NCBI GenBank assembly: GCA_032821775.1
Contig: JAVLRN010000004.1
Coordinates: 3,038,001 to 3,102,000, forward strand
DNA: 64,000 nt
Direction of reading: 5' to 3'
From: Sanguinoderma infundibulare
Taxonomy: Eukaryota; Basidiomycota; Agaricomycetes; Polyporales; Polyporaceae
Below are positions 36,552 through 49,084 of the stretch, one piece after another. How positions within the stretch are numbered: the stretch's first letter is position 1; the number at the start of each line of letters is the position of its first letter. The translations under genes and the position numbers were made by a program. Under the pieces are notes generated by a model that had not been told where the DNA came from, searched no databases, and was given only the letters and a program-made list of their open reading frames with translations.

Positions 36552-39016
36552 TCACGACGACCCCCTGTCCCGATTCGGCACATCGCCATTATCTCTCGAG
36601 CTCCGCATCATCGGGCTGTTCAGCCCCCGTTCCGTCCTGCTCTCGTCCATCACGCCCGGGGTCGGCGGGAAGGGATGGTCGTCCCTTTGCCTGCCGCTCG
36701 CTCCAGCACCACTCTGGGTCAGATCGACCTCCGGCCCGTCGTCGAGCTCGTCTTCGGAATGGCCAGGGGTCCCGAACCTGCTCCCGCTCCCGGCTGGAGA
36801 CGCACCATTCCTGCGCATCTTGCGCGCATGGAACGAGCGGCTCGCCGTCGCGTTCGAGAACAGCGGTAGGAGATACCGCTCGTCGAGAGCCTGGAACCAC
36901 TTGCCCTCCTCGCCGTTCGTGGGGACCACGGCTGCTGCTTCTGCATCGCGCGACTTCCGCCTACTGTGCGAGCTCTCGCCTGCGGTCGCGGTAGGCGCAA
37001 GCGGGAGGACCTCTCCGCCGTCAGAGTCGTAGGATTCTGACGAGGCCGCGGAGAACACGGCGTTGGCAGAGAGAGGGTTGTTCTGCACGTGGTGATTGAA
37101 GCTCTGCGGTCCACCGTAGATGGCCCCTGCGCGTGGTGTGCGTGTTTGCTGGCTCGCGAAGTAGCCGTCTTCGTCGGCGTAGCGAGTAAAACGTCCAGCT
37201 CGCCTGAAGTACTGATTCCGGAGATCCTCTTCCTCGTCACTGCTGCTCGCCTCTTCGTCCTCGACTCCAGTCCGGATCCCAACGACCTCCAGCATCCGCG
37301 CAGTCGTGCCACCGAACACGATGACCGTGAGTAAGACAACAACAAGCACAGTCGTCCGCATGGATTGTGCGTTCTCTCCCTTGAACCCTGCGGCTAGCGC
37401 CACACCGACTGCTCCGCGGAGGCCCGCCCAGAAAAGCATCATTTGATACGAATGAGGAAGTTCTTCTTGACGTTGTCCGCGGGCGTGACGGTGGAAGAAG
37501 TTGATCATCTCGGAGAGTGGGAATACGGCTGCGTATCGCGTGAAGACAACAGCGACAGTTGTGACGATGATGAAGAGCGGCTTGAAGTAGCTCGTAACCT
37601 TGGCGGACGACGGGGGGCTGGTGAATAACGACAGGCCGAGATATACGAAAATGAAGTTCTCCGATAGTTGGGCGAGTGTGGAGAAGATATACTTTGTCGC
37701 GCGCTGGGTCCGGCGAGACATCGTATGGTACGCGTAGTGCTTGAGGGTAATGCCGCAGAAGAGGAGAGAGACGATGCCAGACATGGAAAGGCCGTTCGAG
37801 AAGAAGTAGCACATGTATGCGGAAAGCGCCACGAGACAAGTCTCGATCGAGGGGTAGAGGGACAGTGATGAGTGCTTGAGGACGAGCGACATTCCGAGGC
37901 CGAAGACGACACCGAGCGCCATGGATGAGCCGAACGAGAGTAAGAAGATCCCAATTCCATGGAAGAGGTGCGAGACCGAGAAGTCCGAACCATGAAATTG
38001 GGACAGCGTCCTGCCACGGTCATCAGCAACGTGATATCATGATGGAATAACACGTATACTTACTCGTACATAACGATACTGACGGCATCGTTTAAGAGAG
38101 ACTCGCCAAAGATGACGGTGTACAGCTTAGGATCGACCTTGTACTGGTTGAAGATGGCGAGGATGGTGACGGGGTCTGTCGCAGACAGTGTGGACCCGAA
38201 CGTGAGACATTCGATGAGGGTCAACCCGAGGGATTCCAGTCCCAATGACGACCAGATGAACACAATCACCCTGCGCTGTATGTGGTGAGTGTCGCCCTCA
38301 GAGCGCTGGTGAGAAATAGAAACACACACCCTACTCCAACGGCTGAGATGAACGTGCCCAAGAAGGCGAATACTAGGATTGAGCCAAAGTTACGGAAAAA
38401 GTTCTCCTGCTTCAGCTCGTAGCCTGAATTGAGGATGATAGGGGGGAGGAGCAGGTTGAAGAAAAGCGTGTGCCTGAAAGTCTGGTGAAAATTGAGGTCA
38501 GAAACGAACTACGACAGCGTATCAACGACCAAGGCGCGCGAGCTAGAGAGATAGCATTCTGACAGCGCAAACACCTCCTGTTCCTCCTTTAGACTGCGGC
38601 CACCCACACACAGTTTCTTGAGGCGCACGGTGCTTGACTCAGCATCCAACTAGCACTATACACGAAGGCCTGATGGGGGGGTGGCGACAGCGAGGGCATC
38701 TCATGGTCCGTAGCAAACAACGCGCGGTACGCCCGCATATGCGAAGGGCACTTACCAGCATATCCCGTATCATTGTCCCTGGCGCCAGCCGTACAACCAA
38801 GCCCACAAACATCCCTGCGAGGATAGCGACCAGCGTTTCATGGATGGCACGTATGCGCTTGATCTGGAGGTAGTAGGACGTCCATAGCGAGATGATGAGG
38901 AGTCCGCAGACGAGGAAGAGCGACCAGGACGAGTAGTATTCCTCTTCCTCGGGAATGGCAGTGTCGGACGGCGCAGGCGCTGCGAAGGCTGGCGTCGGTA
39001 GATACTGCGAAGCCAT
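36552..39016 (-). CDS. NHX/NHE-type Na+(K+)/H+ exchanger
   Basis: Exchanges Na+ or K+ for H+ across endosomal or vacuolar membranes to set lumen pH and ion content. The N-terminus has an acidic stretch (IPEEEEYY), then a first helix [16 protein letters not shown] and [20 protein letters not shown]. The transport core is present: [18 protein letters not shown] and [18 protein letters not shown], the latter with the Asn-Asp pair of electroneutral exchangers, and later [17 protein letters not shown]. An unusually long C-terminal cytosolic tail of about 230 residues is rich in Ser, Asp, Glu and Arg ([20 protein letters not shown]) and Pro, likely a regulatory platform. Introns are short and canonical. 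About 720 residues. Confidence 0.92.
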
Positions 39017-40407
39017 TGGAGGAGCCTAGCGAGCAGGGCGCGAGAGGATTGGGAGCAACGAAGCCCCAGGAGCGGATGTGGAGCCGAGAGATGGTGGGAG
39101 GAAGCAGACCAGCGGTGGGAGCTTGACCAGGCCAGCGATGACACCAGCGCCACCTCCGCCGGTGGCGAAGCGTTGGCGGCTTTGGCTCTGAGTCTAACCA
39201 TGACCATCCTGGCTCTTGCCTGGCTCTCTATCTGCGCAGTCCCTCGCGTGCCTGGCGGTGTGTCTCAAGAATTGGAAGCTGAGTGGGGTGGAACTGGCGA
39301 TGGGTTTGCTCGAAGATAGATAACGTACTCCCTGAGGCTTCGACTAGTACTGGCAAGCGGCGGAACATCCTCGGCCTTCAGCCTTCCTTCAACCCGAGAC
39401 CCATGCTTGCCGTGCGCAATATCTCCATGCTGTAAAGCCAGTGTAAACCCGATGACACAAGTCCTTATGTGTATGTATGGTGTCTTGCAGGCAATATTCT
39501 TAACACTCCAGTGCGCCTGTTTCTTTCATTTTCAATCCCCTCAAAGACCTCAATAATGTCGTCTTAGCATGTTGGCGTATGATTTTGCCGATTGGGTAAC
39601 AGTCTTAATTGACGGGTTTGCCCCGGTAGAGACTACAACACGTCGCCGTCGCGGCGGAACGGAAGGAGAACTACAGCTTTGCGAAGGCACGGGAGATCCG
39701 CCTCAACCTTAATGAACTATGCCGACCCAAGCAGTCGGCGACATCGGACTGCCTGGGAATGTTCATCTGCGTGCATCCGATCCCGCAGTGACGTCTTGGG
39801 CGGCTGGGCCATGGGAAGCATCCTGCTGCAATCCCGTCAGCTGTATGTATTCCTGGCTGACGATCCTGTCGCTAGTCGTGATTGGAACCATGCAGCAAAG
39901 ACATGCCGCCGTCGTCAATGCACTGTCGGTAAGACAGTTGGCGATGCTACGGACGCCGGTCATTCGCAGGTGCGCTTGTTGCAATCCCGCCGCCTAAGCC
40001 TACCCACGATTGAAGCGACATTGTCAGTTCGCTTTTCACGTCCTGGACGCGAACGTTGCATCTAGTAGCCCTGCTTGGGTCGTCATTTTCGCGGATGCTG
40101 TTTGCCGCGCTGAGGACGTCCGACGGGTGATCGATGATCTTCCAAATCCAGTGTTGTTGGCAGTGCATCTTCTTCGTGGAGCGCACTGGATGTCAAGCAT
40201 GTCAACCCCAGTAAGCAGTTCACTGCGAACAATATGGCGCTGCTGAGCGTTCTCCAGGTCTCTTATGACCGGAGTATTGGCGATACTAAAGCCTCCCGAT
40301 TGAGGCGCACCCCGTGCCGCAAACGTCGCCATCTGGTCTGCATAAAGTGACCAACAGCGCTCTTCGCCAGTCGCCTAGCGAGCGCCTTGCTGCAATCTCC
40401 CCGCCGT
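39017..40407. other. 1.4-kb divergent gap
   Basis: Between the start codons of the exchanger (minus) and the 7-helix protein (plus), so it should hold both promoters. No gene supported; no clear TATA box recognised. Confidence 0.4.
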
Positions 40408-41741
40408 ATGGTCGACTACGTTACATCATACGTCGTCTCCTGCTTTCTCGAGTCCGCGTTGTTCGGCATCTATGCCATCCTCTCTCCGATATCGCTCGTG
40501 CTGTTGTTTCGCCGCCATCAAAGACTATACGGACCCCCTTATAGTTCGACCGACGCCGTTCCTCCATGGCGGAAATGGTTGTCGACGTTTTGGGGCCTGA
40601 GAAGGTCGCCGCTCATGTTCGCCAACGTCCTGCTGATGCTCACGGTCATAGCGGTGCGCCTCCGATCTCCGAGTCCATGGCTTCAAAAGCTTACTAGTAT
40701 GCTGATACGTTACCAGCATTTCGTTGTCTCTGCCCAGAGCGTCTTTGCGATTGTCGGCGAGGACGGTGGTGAACCGTCTGGAGCAGCCTTCTTCGATATC
40801 CTAGAAAGGATAGAAGTCGCGAGGATCACGTTCCTCGTCATCAGCGGGCTCCTGGGCGACGTCATCATCGTGTGTGGACATATGTTCGTGTACGTGTGCA
40901 CTGTCCTGATCCAGATCTTTCATACAGACCTACCGGGCGTGGCTCATTTGGGGCAAGAACTACTGGATCACGCTTTTCCCGATGCTGACAGTGGCGGGGA
41001 CGATCGGTGCGTGTACTACAAGTTTCGAAACCGCCATGACACACGGTCTGATCGGTCTCGTATGCACCCAAACAGTGACGGGAATCGGGATTGTGTACGG
41101 GTCCGCCGCACCCAGCTCGCAGCAAGCCACTTCATGGATCGCTGGCGTCTGTGTGATGACGGTCTGGTGCGCCTCTGGACATTTCATAGCCTTGCTAGTC
41201 GACTCACCCCGAGCTCAGTACAAACGTGTACGGATCAGGTACGAGCCTCACCTTGACCTTCGCCAAACAAGGCTGAACTGCGCCGATTCCCAGTGATGAT
41301 AGCGTACCGTGTGTGGACGTCCAGCCGCCTCCTGAAAAGCACTGGAGTGCTCGAAGGCGGACGACCCAACCTTCTCGTGCGTATCACCCTTCATATTCTA
41401 AATGTTGTATCCGTCATGTCTTACGGCCTTGTGCAAGCCATCAGACCAGCGTAGCCATCCTCGTAGAGAGCGCTGCGCTGTGGACGTGAGTGTTCTCTCG
41501 TCCCGCTCCATCCCCAAGTCATTGTTCGCTTACGAGATGTAGCTTTTTTGTCATCCTGATCCTCGTTTGGTACCTCGTCGGATCCCCCTTACACGTCGCG
41601 GGCCCGACTTTGGGCCCTGTAATCGTCGGGATCACATTCACGCTCATCACCGTGCGCGTCGGCCTTGGCTGGGGACAAGAGACCCGGGTGCCCGCGACCG
41701 CGAGCATACATTTCGCGACGGCGGAATTCAGCGCGGGCTAA
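40408..41741 (+). CDS. Basidiomycete 7-helix orphan membrane protein
   Basis: I do not know its function; it belongs to a large basidiomycete family of predicted seven-helix proteins. Seven hydrophobic segments can be read after removing six introns of 50-70 bp: FLESALFGIYAILSPISLVL, MFANVLLMLTVIA, ARITFLVISGLLGDVIIV, WITLFPMLTVAGTIGACT, WIAGVCVMTV, VPILVESAALWTFFVILILV and GPTLGPVIVGITFTLITVRV. Loop motifs YRAWLIWGKNYW and MIAYRVWTSSRLL are typical of the family. One intron (near 41,384-41,456) only restores the frame if the donor GTATCA and acceptor CGTAG are used. Length about 340 residues, apparently intact. It stands alone between two gene-free gaps. Confidence 0.82.
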
Positions 41742-42814
41742 ACCACCAGGAAGCCACCCCACAGGACTTACAAGCACACGGCAAGGTTGTTGTCAAGGTC
41801 TTGATGCATTCATAGTGTCGTGGACTTACGGACGACGGTCGAGGGGCGTCGCGTAGCTCACCACACGATACTGAAGGACACAACCTACAGTAGCACTGCG
41901 GCGTACGCCGATGTAAAAGCGATGCCGTCCGGTAGGATTGGGCTGATAAATGTCTAGAATCACGATGTCTAGAAGCACGATAGATATACACGTTTTCGCA
42001 AGCTAAAGTCAGGAGGGTATCGGGAGCGATGCAATTACGATGAGCATAACCAATAGGTGGTGCGTGTAGCAGCACGATGCACAGAGAGGGCGAGCAGATG
42101 TGCTGTGCAGCGAACCGTGAACGCTGCTGCAGCGTATGTAATTAGAGAGCGCAGAGGTATACTACGTCAAGGCGACTTCCATGGGTGCGTGCTTGTGTAT
42201 ATGCCAAGCACTGTCTGGGATCGTGAACGAGCGTGAATGGGGCACGAGCAAAGTAATTGAAGCAATGGGCTGGCGAGGAATTTTCACAGAAACGATGAGG
42301 AGATCACGAATGGCACAGTGAACGAGGCACCGGCGAGAGGAACCTGTGAAACGTGTATAAGTAGGCACCGGGAAGGGGGGGGGAGGAATGTGGGACCGAA
42401 CATAGGTATGTAGACTCGGCTCGGGAATCGAGATGCGCAAAACGACGAACAACCATAACGTCGACCGACCGTTCATAGTACAGCCTTCGGGAAGTGCTAG
42501 AAAGTAGGTATCCGAGCAAGGAAAGCAGATAGCAAAGGGGATACCGCAAAATCTTTCTGTCATCCTAAATAAGGTGGTCGCAGCGAAGGGGGTAAAAAAA
42601 ATACAGCTATAAACACATCAACCATAAATGCGAGCAGCACCGAACAACCAAAGCAAGGCGAGCCAGAGCGCATATACAAACGTTTCCTTCCATTCGACCA
42701 TCCTTCTTTCCGTCCTTCCTGCCCAGACGCGACAGGGACCGCCGAAGATGAAAACGAAAACCCCGAAACCGAAAGCGAAGACGAGACAAACAAGAAACGC
42801 AGGGAGCGAAGCGA
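41742..42814. other. Gene-free gap
   Basis: About 1.07 kb between convergent genes: the end of the 7-helix gene (plus) and the stop of the conserved fungal protein (minus). Only 3' flanks are expected, and no frame has coding bias. Confidence 0.45.
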
Positions 42815-45800
42815 CTACCGGATCCGCCACGACCCGTCGCCCTTCCTGCTCACCCGCCCGACGCCGCCAAAGCCCTCGCGGACGACGAGCCACAACGCCG
42901 TGCTCGACACCACGTCCTTGATCTCCTCCGCCGTCAAGATCAGCCCCTCCGGCTGGCCCGACAGCCCCGCCCCGTCCCCAGACGGTGTCTCCCGGTTCGC
43001 CGCGCCAAAGAAGCTCTTCTTCGACCCACCCGTCCCGTTTCCGTTGGCCGTCCCCGGCCGCTCATCCCCATACGAGCTCGCCGGCCGCGCGACGCCCGCG
43101 GGCGTGACAATCCGCTTCCGCACGTTCACCCGCTCAACCTCGATGTCCGGCAGCGGGAACGGCACCTTGAGGAGCGCAACGACCTTCGGGTGGTGTGGCG
43201 TCGGCACGACGCCCGCGATCTTCACCTTGCACGAGCCCGCCTTCGAACCCCCTGCGGACTCTGCGCCTGGAGGGGGGAGCCGGGAGTGGTTGAGCCGACG
43301 CAGGATGAGCGTGCAAGTCCACGGCGTCTCCGAGTCCTCGGGGTCGCTCTCGTCGCCGTCCTCCGCGGTGGTCGTTGGGCTCACTCGTGCGTGGCCCTCA
43401 TCCGAGGTTGCTACGCTTGCGCTCGTACCACCAGGAGACCCCGACCGGTGAGACTCGACGGACTGTCGTTCCTCATTGACGGATCGGCGTTTCGGCTTCA
43501 TCGTGATCGGAGCAGCGGCCTGTGGCGGGCCATCCAGCTGGTTCAGCGACGTGGTTGAATGCCCCGCCGAGGACGTGACGAGACTATGGCGCTTTGACCG
43601 CGAGCGGTCCTCCAGTCCTCTCCGCTTCTTGCCGCTCTTGCCGCGAGACCACTCGAAACGGACCTCGACAAGGCCGTCGACGGCGGTGGACGGCAAGCTC
43701 CCTCGCGGTTGGAACTTATCCCTCATCCCGCTGAGCAGGTTCTCGGGCGTTCCTTTGAGCCATTTCCGGACGACCCACACATACTTCGTGGGACGGCCCG
43801 CGGGAGGGAAACTTGTCGCACTCAGAGACGGTTGGGTGCCGAGGATAGGAGGCTGAAGGAAGACGCTCTCGCGCAAGCCCGGGGAGGGTGGCGGTTCTGA
43901 CGCTGATGGGACGGGAGAATGTCCAGGAAGGTTCAAACCGCCGCCAAGGAGTAAGGAAGAGCGTTTGGTCGGGGCGGGAGGTAGGGGGGTCAACGATTGA
44001 GCGGGGGATGGCGGCTGGGCGTTGATTGGTGGGAGAGGGGATGGTGGGAAGGTAGGTGTATTCGCCGGGGAGTCGGGACGACGTTTGAACATTTTACTGA
44101 AGAACTTCTTCGCACCAGGTGTATTCCTGGCCGTTGACGGCGTCGCAGGGGTGGGTGTCGCAAAGGATGGGGTCGCAGGAGCGGAAGTATGTGAGTATTC
44201 ATCCGAGGCGAGTGAGAGCGCCGACGAAGTCGGCGTGTGAGCCCCCGGGCCAACATCGACGCTTCTACGCGAAGAGTATTCGTCAGGCAGAGAACCTGTC
44301 GCCATGTTTGGCGAGTGCCCAGGCAGTGACACGGGATTACCGCCGTCTCCCCACACTTCGATCGGCTCGAGGACGGCAAGACCAACGACTTCAAGACCAC
44401 GCTTTTGGAACTTGGCCACCTTTGCGTCAGTCCCCGCGTCGACAATAGTGTTGGTGAGAACGCTGTGCGCCTGAAGGTTGTAGAGGGGGATGATCATGCG
44501 GCGACCAGAAGACGCGGTGGAAGTGGATGCCATTGAGGAAATTGAAGTGGAAGAATAAGAGGAGTACATCGAAACCTCGGACCGATTGGAGCTTGTACGA
44601 GTGAGTTGAATGTCGGAAACGCCATCATTGACATCCGGAGCAACGGACGACTCTCGCGAACGCTGGCCATTAGAGGACCGGGTGGCATCGCGGTCGCGAT
44701 GGCTTGGTGGGACGAGTTGAACTTGAAGGTTCAGAGGATGGTTGGTTTTCGAAGGGGGTGGTCGGACGACGATGAAAGACTGATGGGCAAGCTTCATTAG
44801 TACTGCAAGAATGGAAGAGTTGCGAGAGCGGAGATAGACGGGCCACGATTGGGGCATAGATCAGCAGCACATGCATGTCTTCTATACCAGAGGTCAGCCC
44901 CGCCGGATACGAACACCACCTGGGCACCACGCAGCAATGAATGCAAACCCATACCCGACGTTGCTGCGGCGAGCCGGTATGATGAGCAGGCGGATGGCCG
45001 GTGCACCGGGGAGTTGGGTGCCTGAAGACATCCATTGGCAAACCCGGGCATACTGCGTACTGGGCATACTGCGCACTGAAGTCTGCCAAAGTCGGGTAGG
45101 GACATTATATGACTCAAAGCCATCTTGACCAACATGTCTGGATGGTTCAAAGGCAGCGACAATGAAGTGAGACATGGCCGGGTGCAGAGATAAGATGCGA
45201 CCGCCGAGTCGGACTGGAGTTTGCTGGCGCGTGCACAGCAAGTGACCCTCGAAGCAGATCGCATCTGTCAATGAGAGCCAGGCTTGGCAGGCGCTGCAGA
45301 CATCCAGCAGTCAAGTTGTAAGCGATGTAATGGCGGCTTGAATCAGCTGTAATTTGAGAAGAATGATCGCTCAGCGCTGATGGAGGCGGGAATGTCTCCA
45401 GCAGAGCAGAGCGCCTTGAAACGCCCCCGGGAATGCCAGAGACAGTCCCGACTGAAACAGCTCTTCGCGAACAGCGTTAACGAACGCCTTCAAGTCCCAA
45501 ATGAAGGACAAGCGTCGGGGATAACGCGCGGCTTGACGCGCGAACAAGGTTTGGTGGCTTGAAGGTTGAGACATTGGGGCGGAGGTAGTGGGACAATACC
45601 CACCAGACATCCCAAGGGTTGGATGGCTGCATGGATCGCCGCCTCCCAGCGACGCATGTCGATGAGACAACGAGGAGGAAGGGTGGAGAGATGTAGTCGC
45701 ATGGACATGGGTGGGCTTACAGTGGGCTGAGGCGTTCCCACCGATGAACTGACTGGCCCATGGGGTAGTCCACTGCCGCTGGTCACAGATGACGAGGACA

Positions 45801-46065
45801 AAGCCAGAACAGAGGTGCGCCGCCTCGCGCCAATGTGCAAGAGTAGCAGAGGGAGCATGGGACTGTAAGCGACACGAATGCGACACACCTCTTTGGTCCT
45901 GTCTTTCTTCTTCTTTACACCATGCTCGTCGACGCCCATGTCTTCTGGGAAGTCCTCCTTGGTCGGGGACTGGACGAGCTGCGGGGGGTCTTCTTGTGCG
46001 TGGGGGGCCTTGTCGTTGCCAATCTGCAGGGCGGACGGCAGAAAGGAAGAAATTGAGGAGAGCAT
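42815..46065 (-). CDS. Conserved Ser/Pro-rich fungal protein of unknown function
   Basis: Family not named. Exon 1 (46065-45889) encodes MLSSISSFLPSALQIGNDK and an acidic/basic segment ending KKKKDRTKE. Exon 2 (44779-42815, about 650 codons) begins SFIVVRPPPSKTNHPLNLQV. They join in phase across a predicted 1,109-bp intron with a GTGTGT donor, a perfect TACTAAT branch sequence and a CATCAG acceptor. Conserved blocks in exon 2 are MIIPLYNLQAHSVLTNTIVD, AKFQKRGLEVVGLAVLEPIE, TKYVWVVRKWLKGTPENL and PWTCTLILRRLNHSRLPPP, separated by long disordered Ser/Pro-rich spacers. If the intron is wrong, the gene starts at 44,797 (MKLAHQSF). Looks cytosolic; no membrane segment or signal peptide. Confidence 0.78.
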
Positions 46066-48326
46066 CGGAATCAGATGAGATGGAAGTAGTCGCAAGAGTC
46101 GCAAGACAGAGCCGCCCAGCCGGAGGAGCCCATACTCGACACTGCGTCATACGCGCGCCTGCCCCGCCCTCCCCCTTATCCAATCCCCTTGACTCAGCCG
46201 CCCCCTCTCCCGTCCTCGTCGTCCACGGCTCGTCGAGCTCCTTCTCGCAACCGCAAATACGTTATCAGATCTCGACTGGCGGGCGTGCGCATCTCCTCGG
46301 CAGATTAACAGCAATTTCTTAGGCTCGGCGGGCACCATCTCGTCCCCCAATCGCGACCAAGCAGCCACGCGACTCTCGCAGCAGGTCCATCTCATGTGCC
46401 CACAATTCTCTCATCCTTGATCTCGTCCCCCATCAGCTCAGCAGCACGCAGCGCTATTTCCCCGTCGCCGAAGAAGGGACGGCCCGCTGCGTGCGCGGTG
46501 CCCCCACCTTCGAAGATGCGTCTCAACCGCCCACTCGGCGATGATGGTCTCCTGAGCGGCATCGTCGGCCCCGCCAGCAACAGATCCCAGTTGCCAACAC
46601 TGCGCGCAGACGAGCAAGGGTGAACGTCGAAGATTTGTTTGGGAGGTCTCGCGACCTGATCCGATCCCCACGAAATGACACCTCTCGAATTCGAAAGTAC
46701 CGGGTCCGACCTCCGTCGTCAGTCAACCTGCGTTGGCTCACCGCCCCGCTCTCCCGCAACCATCGCTGCTTGGCTTGAAACACAAGTGGTCCACCAAATC
46801 CGTCTCACCTACAAGAGCGAGACGTGTCGGATTTCGGACCTAGGTACTTGCACCCTCCTTGTTTGCGGCACCGGTCCTGGGGTGCATGCCGAGCGATGAC
46901 GATAGCTTACAGACCCCCTCACAGGCACAAACAGGCACAACATGACCCGCTTTCTTGCCAACCAGTGCTAGTGGTGGAATCTGGTGGCGTGACGCGGACC
47001 CGCGGCTCGCAGCCAACCCAGAAAGGTCAGAATGAAATCCGATAACTTCCAGACAGTGTACACGCCGCTGACATCGGAACGCGGACACGGACGGCGGACG
47101 GTGTGGCGGAGGCCCGGACGTGTGGTGATGTTTTTGCTTACGCTTATATGTGTCAGTTTGACCATTACCGCCTGGTCTTAGTTTGTCTTAGTCTTGGAGA
47201 TGCAAAGACTCTCGCAAGGAGGAGACCGAGGGTCAAAGTATAGAACAAGGCGCACAGCCACCGAGATCCTGCCCTGCAGACACCCGCAGCCACAGACGCG
47301 AAACTTTGCGTCCCAACAAAGTACATAGTCTATTTACTAGCTGACAGGACATGTGACATCTTAAACCCTCGCGGGAGTTCCTATTTGTACCGCAATGTAA
47401 TTGGGACAAGTGTCCAACAGTTGTTCGGGATCTGCCTGTCTCCATTCGTACGTCGCATGCATTGAATATTGAATGAGCAGTCACCCTGCGCGCAGCCGGA
47501 AGATGGTGGCCACTAAGACTGAGGACCACAACTACTTCGTCGGAGGTCGTTGGACGGGACATCAGGCGGCAAAAGTACGGTCGTCTTGTGGTCCTGCCAC
47601 GGTGCTTCCCAAACATACGATGATTGATGGATTCGAGGAATGCGTCGGTGCGAAGTGCTGCTTTACTACGCTGAAAGCGTTCTCTAGACCCACAGTGAAG
47701 CGAAACGGCTAGTGGGCGTGTACGTCCACAGCAAATGGGACTTAACCACGTTAGTGTCACCAGGTATCAAATCGCGACAATGGGGGAGTGACTCAATTCA
47801 GGCATTCTGAACGACGCAGACAGATGATTTAATGCGCTCGGAAAGCCCGGATAACTGCAGCTCCGAGTTTCGAGTTGCTGCGAAACGACCTGTGTCGTGT
47901 GACGTTGCGAAGTATCAAGGAGACGCTTCGACGGAACACGAGACAAGGATCATCTCGTCGCCAAGGCCGACCAAAGATCTCGGCATGATGTACAGTACGG
48001 CAGGGCTTCAGACAGGGTCCGACGCGCCGCTAAGGTGGTCAATTGACGTCCGAGGCCCGCCGCCGTGTGAGTGTCGAGAGGTGTGAACCTGCCTTCAGGC
48101 TCCGAGCTCGCAACGCGCAGCGAGTGTGCACTGCAGCCGTGATTTCCGGCTACATTTCCGGCTACTTACATCCGAATGAGTGCTGATGCGTCGGGACCGG
48201 GCTGTCATCTTGAAACCGGGTCTCGGGAAGACAAGGTAGCCGGACTCGACAACGCGCCGTACCGTCGCAGTCGTTGGCCACTGCCGTTGTCAACCTCGTG
48301 CGACGTAAAAGCGGATGCGTGCAAGT
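46066..48326. other. 2.3-kb gene-free stretch
   Basis: Upstream of the conserved fungal protein and downstream of the DUF202 gene. The longest frames (for example 47,233-47,760 minus) carry no domain or bias. A small direct repeat of TTTCCGGCTAC occurs near 48,145. Confidence 0.45.
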
Positions 48327-48990
48327 TCATAACTGGAAGATGAGTATCAACAAGCTGACTTCCACCGCGAACACCACTAATGAGAGCAGCGCGACGATCC
48401 ACCCGGCGGTGACGAACGGACGGCCGAAGACACGCTTGCCGGTCTGTCCGACGGTCTTGATCGCGTTGTGGTACGCGGCGGGGTTCTTGTACTTGTCGGC
48501 GAAGTCGTGGCGCGAGTGTCGCTGGCGGAAAAACGCGATGACGAATATCACACCGGCCAGGGCGGTGTACAGGATGCCGACTACAGATAAGCAGCTCGAA
48601 GTCAACAACGTGCTTTGATAAGTGGGACGGGACAGGAGGGAGATTCACTCTTGTAGAATCGGCGGTCGAAGAGTCGTAAGATCGTAAGGGCGTAGCCGAG
48701 GTTGCCCATCGCGCTGCGGCTGTATGCGCCGTCGAATGTCCTCTGCCGGGCACGTATCTCCACTGCGTTTCATATCAGACGTGAGCCCGCTGATAGCGCA
48801 GACGAACACGCACCGAGCTCGTTCACATCTTCTGCGTAAAACGAGTAGGACCGATGTCCGCTGTTTCCATCGTCAGAGAGTTGCCACTCCCGGTTTGGTG
48901 CCCTACGCACCCGTAAAGCCTGTGGTGAGTGTCGACAAGCCTTTCGTGCTCCAGTTCGCCATGTGCGCCCTTCGTGACTTTGTCCGTCAT
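48327..48990 (-). CDS. DUF202 small membrane protein
   Basis: Family of small proteins with three transmembrane helices, biochemical role unknown; relatives include the membrane part of vacuolar polyphosphate chaperones. Readable core: SYSFYAEDVNELVEIRARQ, then RTFDGAYSRSAMGNLGYAL, ILRLFDRRFYK, helix VGILYTALAGVIFVIAF, basic loop RQRHSRHDFADKYK, and helix VTAGWIVALLSLVVFAVEVSLL. Introns near 48,598-48,650 and 48,762-48,810. The N-terminus is unsure: the ATG at 48,990 (MTDK) reaches the core frame only if a 57-60-bp intron with a weak GTCACG donor is removed. It is divergently transcribed from OXA1, with about 100-170 bp between starts. Confidence 0.75.
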
Positions 48991-49084
48991 GGCAACTCGT
49001 GTTGGGTATGCTTTGTTTGACGGCACAAAGGTCGTTGGAAGGACGTTACATGCTGGAGCAGCGTGTTGCTGAAGCTCCGTAGTG

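Noticed and set aside
47233..47760. 175-codon minus-strand frame
   Set aside because: No bias, no domain, overlapped by frames on the other strand; not called.
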